Source: UBA685 sp002299005
GTDB taxonomy: Bacteria > Pseudomonadota > Alphaproteobacteria > Puniceispirillales > Puniceispirillaceae
DNA: 10,863 bases
NCBI GenBank assembly: GCA_963966775.1
Contig: CAXAAH010000051.1
Location: 1-10,863 of the forward strand
Reading direction: 5' to 3'
Shown: positions 5,735 through 10,863 of the stretch, one piece after another
Layout of the letters: the number at the start of each line of letters is the position of its first letter
Position numbering within the stretch: the stretch's first letter is position 1
Notes under the pieces: model-generated
Databases searched by the model: none
The model's input: the letters and a program-made list of their open reading frames with translations, nothing else
Told to the model about the DNA's origin: nothing
Position numbers and translations under genes: made by a program

Positions 5735-7156
5735 ATGGCAGACCGCACTCATATCGAAGCAGATATTTGCATCATAGGCGCCGGCTCAGGCGGGCTTAGC
5801 CTTGCCGCAGGTGCGGCCCAAATGGGCGCTAGAACCGTGCTGTTTGAACGCGGCGCCATGGGCGGTGATTGCCTCAACACAGGCTGTGTGCCGTCAAAAG
5901 CCTTGCTAGCGGCCGGCAAATTGGCCCATTACGGCCATGGCAATCAAGCGATGGGCATCGCAGGCACACCATCAATAGACTTTGCCGCCGTCAAAGCCCA
6001 TGTGGCAGACATCATCGCCGGCATTGCCCCACATGATTCGATCGAACGCTTCACCAGCCTTGGCGTCACCGTCATCCCAGAACAAGCAAGCTTTGCCTCT
6101 GACAAGGAAGTCATCAGCGAGACCACCCAGGTGCGCGCCCGCTATTTCGTGATTGCCACAGGCTCAACCGCCTTTGTGCCGCCCATCGACGGGCTAGCAG
6201 AGGCTAGCTATTGGACAAATGAGACGATCTTTGAGGCAAGCGAGCAACCAAGCCATCTGGCGATTATTGGCGGCGGCCCGATTGGTGTCGAAATGGCGCA
6301 AGCCCATCGCCGGCTTGGCTGTGAGGTCACCTTAATTGAAGGCGCCAGCATTATGGGGCGTGATGATCCAAAATTACGCGATATTCTGCGCACCAAGCTG
6401 GTTGAAGAAGGCATCAACATCATCGAGGGAAGCGGCGTTAAATCTGTCAATCAGACCGCCAAGGCCACCACCTTGACCCTATCAGATGACCGAAAAATCA
6501 AAGCCTCTCATTTGCTTGTGGCGGTTGGCAGACGGCCAAATATATCAACCCTCAATCTGGAAGCGGCAGGCATTGTTAGCACCCCTAGAGGTGTGACAAC
6601 AGATCGCCGCCTTCGTTCAAACAAAAAGCATATTTTCGCCATTGGTGATGTCGCAGGCCGCCATCAATTTACCCATATGGCAGGCTATCATGCTGGTATT
6701 GTTATTCGTAATATGCTGTTCAAATTACCGGCCAAAATAAGTGATAAGGCCGTCCCTTGGGTGACCTATACAGACCCTGAGCTAGGCCATGTTGGCATGA
6801 GTGAGGCAGAGGCCATAGACGCCTATGGGGAGCGCCATATCACCGTGCTTGAAGCCTCTCTTGGCGAGAATGACCGCGCCAGAGCTGAGCGGCGCACCGA
6901 GGGCATGTTGCGTGTTATCACCACCAAAAAAGGCCATATACTTGGCGCCTCTATCTTGGCCCCTGCGGCAGGTGAGATGATTGCGACATGGTCATTAGCG
7001 ATTAATGCGGGCCTCAAAATAGGCGCGATGGCAAGTTTCATTGCCCCCTATCCGACCTATGGCGAGGCCTCAAAGCGCGTAGCGGGCAGCTTTTTCACCG
7101 AGCGACTATTCTCCGCCCGCACCAGAGCCATCGTCAAACGCCTCGTGCGTCTATAA
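5735..7156 (+). CDS. FAD-dependent pyridine nucleotide-disulphide oxidoreductase
   Basis: Class I flavoprotein disulphide reductase, 473 aa, related to dihydrolipoamide dehydrogenase and mercuric reductase. Domains in order: FAD-binding Rossmann fold (IIGAGSGG, residues 13-20), redox disulphide GGDCLNTGCVPSK (Cys46, Cys51), NAD(P)-binding fold (IIGGGPIGVEMA), FAD contact FAIGDVAG, and the dimerisation domain. The normal catalytic His-x4-Glu of lipoamide dehydrogenase is Tyr439-x4-Glu444 (PYPTYGE), as in MerA-type proteins. There is neither an N-terminal metal-binding domain nor the C-terminal Cys pair of MerA, so mercury reduction is unlikely. A strong AAGGAGG lies 5 nt before ATG. It pairs with the upstream TVP38 gene. 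The physiological disulphide or quinone substrate is unknown. Confidence 0.92.
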   Translation: MADRTHIEADICIIGAGSGGLSLAAGAAQMGARTVLFERGAMGGDCLNTGCVPSKALLAAGKLAHYGHGNQAMGIAGTPSIDFAAVKAHVADIIAGIAPHDSIERFTSLGVTVIPEQASFASDKEVISETTQVRARYFVIATGSTAFVPPIDGLAEASYWTNETIFEASEQPSHLAIIGGGPIGVEMAQAHRRLGCEVTLIEGASIMGRDDPKLRDILRTKLVEEGINIIEGSGVKSVNQTAKATTLTLSDDRKIKASHLLVAVGRRPNISTLNLEAAGIVSTPRGVTTDRRLRSNKKHIFAIGDVAGRHQFTHMAGYHAGIVIRNMLFKLPAKISDKAVPWVTYTDPELGHVGMSEAEAIDAYGERHITVLEASLGENDRARAERRTEGMLRVITTKKGHILGASILAPAAGEMIATWSLAINAGLKIGAMASFIAPYPTYGEASKRVAGSFFTERLFSARTRAIVKRLVRL

Positions 7157-7171
7157 AGACGCGGTTTTTTT
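7146..7171 (+). terminator. Intrinsic terminator of the TVP38-oxidoreductase unit
   Basis: GCGTCT (7147-7152) pairs with AGACGC (7157-7162) around the tetraloop ATAA. One G-U pair can extend the base, and GG plus seven T (7165-7171) follows. The loop contains the oxidoreductase stop codon TAA (7154-7156). The G-C-containing stem and uninterrupted T run make this a good rho-independent terminator. Confidence 0.8.
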
Positions 7172-7194
7172 CGCAAAGCTTGCTTGAAAAACCG
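7162..7194. repeat. Inverted repeat overlapping the terminator
   Basis: CGGTTTTT (7162-7169) is complementary to AAAAACCG (7187-7194), and GCAA (7173-7176) and TTGC (7180-7183) can pair inside it. This hairpin uses the T run of the terminator and so excludes full terminator function when formed. Its right arm overlaps a -35-like box of the tRNA promoter. Confidence 0.5.
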
Positions 7195-7212
7195 ATGCTG
7201 GTCTGATAGTGG
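7184..7212 (+). promoter_or_regulatory. Putative promoter of tRNA-Thr
   Basis: TTGAAA at 7184-7189 resembles a -35 box, and TAGTGG at 7207-7212 follows after 17 nt as a weak -10. This would give a start near 7219, about 12 nt before the mature tRNA. It lies after a terminator, so the tRNA needs its own promoter somewhere here. Confidence 0.35.
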
Positions 7213-7230
7213 TGTCGCATCAGTGATTGT

Positions 7231-7305
<75 letters not shown>

Positions 7306-7437
7306 TTTCCTTGAAAATTGTTAAGCAAGACTATCGAACGGTAATCACGTTATTATACACACAACCATAGCAAGATTTATTATGAAAATTTTCTTGTCTA
7401 TTTGACCATCAACACTAAATGGCATAGCATCATCTTT

Positions 7438-7776
7438 ATGACAACAATCGCCTTTGACACACATAAATTCATCAAAGACCTCACAAGCTCTGGCATGCCA
7501 GACGCGCAAGCAGAAGTGCTGGCAAATCACTATGTCACCCTGCTAACCGACAGGCTTGCCACAAAGGATGATATCGCGCAATTAGCGGAATTCAACCAAG
7601 CTGAATTTGCGAGTGTTAGAAGCGAGATCGCTAATCTGGAAAACCGCATGGATACAAAGCTAGACGTGCTCGAAGAACGTTTGACCTATCGCATCAATGT
7701 CACCGTTTTATCAGCACAGCTTGTCTCTGTGATTGCGACTTGCACCATCATTGCCTTTTTGCTGAATTTACAATAA
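7438..7776 (+). CDS. DUF1640/CCDC90-like coiled-coil membrane protein
   Basis: A 112-aa protein from ATG 7438. It opens with IAFDTHKFIKDLTSSGMPDAQAEVLA, the pattern typical of DUF1640/CCDC90 proteins (the family that includes mitochondrial MCUR1-like proteins), followed by LATKDDIAQL. A coiled coil with repeated ExxxLExR spacing covers about residues 45-88, and one hydrophobic helix (VTVLSAQLVSVIATCTIIAF) ends the chain. It should be membrane-anchored by its C-terminus with the coiled coil in the cytoplasm. An in-frame TTG at 7402 would add 12 residues not matching the family, so I prefer ATG 7438, although neither start has a good Shine-Dalgarno. Bacterial members are uncharacterised; the family call is by recognition of the N-terminal pattern. 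Confidence 0.75.
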   Translation: MTTIAFDTHKFIKDLTSSGMPDAQAEVLANHYVTLLTDRLATKDDIAQLAEFNQAEFASVRSEIANLENRMDTKLDVLEERLTYRINVTVLSAQLVSVIATCTIIAFLLNLQ

Positions 7777-7907
7777 CCGCCCTTCCTTCGGGATAGCCGC
7801 AGACATTCCATTTGTCTTTTCAGGCCATCAGCTTTATCTTAACATCACATAAGTAAGCATAGTAAGACTGTCTTTTTAGGGCCTATCTTGATGGCTGGCG
7901 TGGGTTT

Positions 7908-8114
7908 ATGACGGGTATAATTTCGATATTTTTTGGGTTTTTCTGGGTGGCGCTTGCTTATATTGGCTGGTGGGTTGCGACCTCTGGCCAAGGGATGATT
8001 GGGCTTGGCATTATGGTGGTTGTGATGATCATCGAGGGCATGATCTATAATGCGATTACCAAACCGAAAAAAGACAAGCCAAACGACAATAAAAAGAAAC
8101 GTCGCCGTCGCTAG
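7908..8114 (+). CDS. Small two-helix membrane protein with basic tail
   Basis: A 68-aa protein, not recognised as a named family. Two hydrophobic helices (about residues 4-24 and 29-48) are joined by a Gly-containing turn (SGQGMIG). They are followed by a strongly basic hydrophilic tail of Lys, Asp and Asn ending in RRRR, which by the positive-inside rule should face the cytoplasm and may contact anionic lipid or RNA. Translation initiation signals are weak (GTGGG shortly before ATG). It lies 30 nt upstream of the MFS gene in the same direction and could share its transcript. The amino-acid pattern (hydrophobic, then charged tail) argues for a real gene despite its size. Confidence 0.6.
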   Translation: MTGIISIFFGFFWVALAYIGWWVATSGQGMIGLGIMVVVMIIEGMIYNAITKPKKDKPNDNKKKRRRR

Positions 8115-8144
8115 GGATGACCTGACCTGTGAGAGATAAGTAAT

Positions 8145-9443
8145 ATGTCAGAGGCATCGCGCCCACATAAGCACCCGCATCAGGGCCTATATCAACGCCT
8201 TGGCCTCACCTTCCTTAAAAGTGAATGGCGGTTCATGCTTTTTGGCGCGCTGATGGCGAGCTGGTCTTCGCTTGGACAGACCTTTTTCATCTCCCTATTT
8301 AGCGCCGATATCAGAGCCGCCCTTAACCTCAGCCATGGGGATTTTGGCACCTATTACGCCATTGCCACCGCGGCAAGTGCGGCCACTTTAGTCTTTGTCG
8401 GCAAATTTGCTGATACGGTGCCAGTGCGCAAATTAAGCCTCATTACCTTGGCCTGCATTTGCCTGTCCGCGCTTCATTTCTCGACCATCCAGAACATCAC
8501 CATGCTGGTCATAGGCATTTATTTATTGCGCCTATGGGGGCAGGGGATGATGTCACATGTCTGGTCAACCGCGATGGCACGCCGCTATGTCAAAGCACGC
8601 GGGCGAACATTGGCTTTGGCCAGTTTTGGGATGACGATAGCTGAATCAATTGGCCCTGCGATTATCGTTCTGATGCTAGGCTATATGTCATGGCGCATGG
8701 TCTGGGTTATCATCCCGCTTATCGCTTTTTTGACGCTCGCCCCCTTCCTTGGCACCCTGACAAAGCGCAGTCCTCTGCAAGATGGCGAAGGCGTCGAAGG
8801 CTTGCAAAAATCCCTCAATGGGGCCGATAAATCTGATTTCAACCGCCGCGATATGTTACGTGACAGCGCCTTTTGGCTGGCCATAATCTGGCTTGTCTTT
8901 GTGCCATCTTTCACCGTCACAGGCGTTCTATTCCACCAGATATATCTGGCTGATCTCAAAGGCATCTCGCTGATTGTTTGGGCCACCAACTATTCCTTTT
9001 ATGCAATCGCCGCGCTTGTTGGCTCCATCGCCTCAGGCATCTTGGTTGACAAGCTGACAGCGCACCGGATGGTTGCCATCACACAAGTGCCCGTGGTGAT
9101 TTTCGCGCTCTTGCTATGGGTCACAGACGGCCCGCTGACCTTGGCCTTGTTCTTTATGTTTTTCGGCCTTTGTTCAGGCATGCCGCAAACAGCCCTTTCC
9201 TCGCTTTTGGCTGAGCGTTATGGCACCGCGCATCTTGGCGAGATCAAGGCCACAACCTTGCCGATTAACGTTCTTGCCAGCGCGGGCGCGCCTATCATTA
9301 TGGGGATTATGATTGACCAAGGCGCAAGCTTGACCGCCTTGATGGGTCTGCTGGCAGGCTTTGGCCTTTTATCAAGCCTTGGGGCTTTTGCGGCTTTTAA
9401 CCTTGGTCTGTCTGCTTTGCCAAAGAGCGTTTCACCCTCTTAA
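8145..9443 (+). CDS. MFS transporter of unknown substrate
   Basis: Inner-membrane permease of the major facilitator superfamily, 432 aa with about 12 hydrophobic segments in two six-helix halves. A motif-A-like loop GKFADTVPVRKL lies between helices 2 and 3 near residues 86-97. The cytoplasmic linker between the halves is hydrophilic (about residues 200-240, including SPLQDGEGVEG). The second half carries the parallel loop SGILVDKLTAHR. The first 25 or so residues are hydrophilic and probably cytoplasmic. Shine-Dalgarno is weak (GAGAG 9 nt before ATG). Its last 47 bases overlap the 3' end of the DUF3422 gene on the opposite strand. No motif defines the substrate, and the neighbours give no metabolic clue. 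Confidence 0.88.
   Translation: MSEASRPHKHPHQGLYQRLGLTFLKSEWRFMLFGALMASWSSLGQTFFISLFSADIRAALNLSHGDFGTYYAIATAASAATLVFVGKFADTVPVRKLSLITLACICLSALHFSTIQNITMLVIGIYLLRLWGQGMMSHVWSTAMARRYVKARGRTLALASFGMTIAESIGPAIIVLMLGYMSWRMVWVIIPLIAFLTLAPFLGTLTKRSPLQDGEGVEGLQKSLNGADKSDFNRRDMLRDSAFWLAIIWLVFVPSFTVTGVLFHQIYLADLKGISLIVWATNYSFYAIAALVGSIASGILVDKLTAHRMVAITQVPVVIFALLLWVTDGPLTLALFFMFFGLCSGMPQTALSSLLAERYGTAHLGEIKATTLPINVLASAGAPIIMGIMIDQGASLTALMGLLAGFGLLSSLGAFAAFNLGLSALPKSVSPS
9397..9443. other. Convergent 47-bp overlap of MFS and DUF3422 genes
   Basis: Both stop codons (TAA 9441-9443 plus; TAA 9399-9397 minus) lie inside the other gene. The overlapped DNA encodes the hydrophilic MFS tail and the basic DUF3422 tail. 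No intrinsic terminator with a T run is evident for either strand in or near the overlap. Confidence 0.85.
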
Positions 9444-10740
9444 TCACAAACCACACGCTAAGGCCAATCACTGGCACAGCTATCGCTTTTACCAGCTTCA
9501 CAGACACATCCATCGGCACGCCCTCAGCCACATAGCCAACAAGCCCCACCCCATAATAGGTCAAGGCCGCAAGCGACAGCCCTTCGACCGTCTGTTGCAG
9601 GCGTAATTGTGCAGAAGTGCGCTTATTCATCGATGTCAGAAGATCACGATTTTGAATTTGCAGAGATAATTCTGTTTGCGATCTCTGCAATTGACCAGCC
9701 CGTGCAATACGTTGCGAGAGATGCTCAATACGCGACGAAAAGGCGGTTAATGACTGCATCGCCGGCTGCATTCTTTTGGCCAAGAAACCACCAATAGATT
9801 GATACCCATCAAGGCGCGACGTCTTCAAAGACGCAATCCGCGCATTCACAATATCCTGATAGGCAAGGCTGGCCGAAAAGCGATAGGAGGTCTCGCTATA
9901 AATCTGTTCAACATCTGCCGCAAGGCCTGTTAGCTTTGATAGAAGCGCGTCTGCCTCTTCGACATTTTGCGCGGCATCTTCATCATGCTGGACCTTTGAG
10001 AGGGTTCTGGTCGCGGCCCGCAAATCAGCCTCTATCTTATCCAAAACCGGCCCATGATATTTCACTTTCGGCAGGCTCAGCAAGGCCATCAGGCGATAGG
10101 TTTCCATCTCGATAACACGTTGCATCACGCGGCCCATACGATAGCCCGCAATCCTATCATTCATCAATAACATGCGGCTATAGCCCGCCGCATCAATATC
10201 GAACGCGGCATAAAGCTCTCCGCCACCTGATGAGACATGATCCCCTGCCACCGTGCGCCCTTGCAAGGCCTCTTCCATCTCAGCAGATGTCGGCAATTTT
10301 GCTGGTTGCTGGCAAATCTCAACCCATATCGCGTGAAAGACCAAATGACCAAGCGCTTTGATCTTATCAAACGGCAAATGCGGAAAGGCCGCCTCATCAA
10401 ACGCATGAGCGGCGAGGCCTTTGACAGGCTTATCATCCATATCAATCAGGCTAAGGGACATAAATTCGGTATGGCGTTCAACACGCACGGCGAATTTATC
10501 AGCCTCAAGACGCATAAATTTCTCATCCGCGCCCATCGCCCGCAAGCCAAAGGACTTCAAAAGCGTATTAATATCGCCAAGAAGCTTGTTATCATCGCCT
10601 TGGGTGAAATAGACATAGCGAATAAAGCGCCCTGTCCCGTCGAAATTGTTAAATTTCCGCGCATGTAGCTCATCATTTAACTGACGGCGTAACGGGTGTT
10701 CTTGCGGTATATCTGCTGGCCTTGTTTTCGTCATAGTCAC
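9397..10740 (-). CDS. DUF3422 family membrane-anchored protein
   Basis: A 447-aa protein of the DUF3422 family, function unknown, typical of Alpha- and Betaproteobacteria. The N-terminus has the family signature HPLRRQLNDELHARKF. A mixed, largely soluble domain follows to about residue 300, then a long helical or coiled-coil region rich in Gln, Arg and Leu (about 325-385). Two membrane helices close the chain: LSLAALTYYGVGLVGYVAEG near 388-408 and AIAVPVIGLSVWFVI near 419-433, with a short basic end. I use GTG 10740 because AAAGG lies 6 nt upstream; an ATG two codons later is possible. The soluble N-domain plus two C-terminal helices resembles CorA-type layout, but no GMN motif is present, so transport is not claimed. 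Confidence 0.88.
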   Translation of the reverse strand: MTMTKTRPADIPQEHPLRRQLNDELHARKFNNFDGTGRFIRYVYFTQGDDNKLLGDINTLLKSFGLRAMGADEKFMRLEADKFAVRVERHTEFMSLSLIDMDDKPVKGLAAHAFDEAAFPHLPFDKIKALGHLVFHAIWVEICQQPAKLPTSAEMEEALQGRTVAGDHVSSGGGELYAAFDIDAAGYSRMLLMNDRIAGYRMGRVMQRVIEMETYRLMALLSLPKVKYHGPVLDKIEADLRAATRTLSKVQHDEDAAQNVEEADALLSKLTGLAADVEQIYSETSYRFSASLAYQDIVNARIASLKTSRLDGYQSIGGFLAKRMQPAMQSLTAFSSRIEHLSQRIARAGQLQRSQTELSLQIQNRDLLTSMNKRTSAQLRLQQTVEGLSLAALTYYGVGLVGYVAEGVPMDVSVKLVKAIAVPVIGLSVWFVIKRVKRSLAKQTDQG

Positions 10741-10799
10741 AACTTACCTTTATCATAGGCGCACAATATCCCCCTCCAACAGACTGACAGAGTTATAAG

Positions 10800-10863
10800 A
10801 TGATGAAAAGGCCTCATATCATTGTTTTAAAGATTGCCTGCTTTTTGGCCAGCATAGGTTTGG
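10800..10863 (+). CDS. N-terminal fragment of a probable secreted or membrane protein
   Basis: An ATG at 10800 (second ATG at 10803) opens a frame that remains open to the right edge, 21 codons. It starts MMKRPHIIVLKIACFLASIG: a short basic segment followed by a hydrophobic stretch, as in a Sec signal peptide or membrane anchor. It diverges from the DUF3422 gene across a 59-bp gap. No strong Shine-Dalgarno is seen, and too little is present to identify the product. Confidence 0.45.
   Translation, partial: MMKRPHIIVLKIACFLASIGL

Noticed and set aside
5735..7156. Mercuric reductase (merA)
   Set aside because: The Tyr-x4-Glu motif resembles MerA, but the N-terminal metal-binding domain, the C-terminal Cys pair and any mer neighbours are missing.
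7801..7820. Weak hairpin AGACA-N7-TGTCT followed by TTT after the DUF1640-like gene
   Set aside because: A 5-bp A-T-rich stem with a 4-base T run is too weak to call a terminator without transcript data.
10237..10668. 143-aa plus-strand open frame
   Set aside because: It is the antisense shadow of DUF3422; composition and lack of a ribosome binding site do not support a gene.
10741..10799. TTGGAG-N16-TATGAT as a DUF3422 promoter
   Set aside because: The -10 is good, but the start site would fall in or just after the ribosome binding site, and the -35 matches only TTG.

Overview
The window looks like a piece of an alphaproteobacterial chromosome of roughly balanced GC content, plausibly from a marine, SAR116- or Rhodospirillales-like lineage. 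The main evidence is a conserved alphaproteobacterial gene order on the minus strand: small Arg/Lys-rich protein, murA, DUF2948, a his gene, UPF0262, LMW-phosphatase-like, infA, maf, then an RNase E/G family gene. Two further genes, DUF3422 and a DUF1640-like coiled-coil gene, also fit this group. The lineage is inferred from gene content and order only; no rRNA is present.

Region 1 (1-4746, minus strand) is a tightly packed housekeeping cluster read from right to left. It begins with a 55-aa basic protein, then murA (peptidoglycan precursor synthesis), DUF2948 and hisG (short-form ATP phosphoribosyltransferase). A probable terminator sits on the hisG stop codon. It continues with UPF0262, a CX5R low-molecular-weight phosphatase-like protein, infA (IF-1), maf (nucleotide pyrophosphatase) and the 5' end of an RNase E/G family gene that runs off the left edge. 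Start/stop overlaps (UPF0262/phosphatase by 1 nt, maf/RNase by 8 nt) suggest translational coupling. CTTGAC-type -35 boxes precede UPF0262 and infA.

Region 2 (4747-7305) holds a 245-bp divergent intergenic region with a 9-bp inverted repeat. Next is a plus-strand pair: a TVP38/TMEM64 (SNARE-associated/DedA-like) membrane protein and a FAD-dependent pyridine nucleotide-disulphide oxidoreductase. The oxidoreductase ends in a strong intrinsic terminator whose loop contains the stop codon. A tRNA-Thr(GGT) gene with encoded CCA follows.

Region 3 (7306-9443, plus strand) holds a DUF1640/CCDC90-like coiled-coil protein with a C-terminal membrane anchor, a 68-aa two-helix membrane protein with a basic tail, and a 12-helix-type MFS transporter.

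Region 4 (9397-10863) has a DUF3422 protein on the minus strand whose 3' end overlaps the MFS gene tail to tail by 47 bp. Divergent from it is the 5' fragment of a probable secreted or membrane protein that leaves the right edge.

I see no mobile element, CRISPR array, prophage, toxin-antitoxin pair or recognisable defence system. This is mostly an ordinary core-genome region. The items worth a second look are hisG at the usual hisD position, the divergent RNase E/G N-terminus, stop codons embedded in terminator loops, the TVP38-oxidoreductase pair with Tyr in place of the catalytic His, and the uncharacterised small and DUF proteins.
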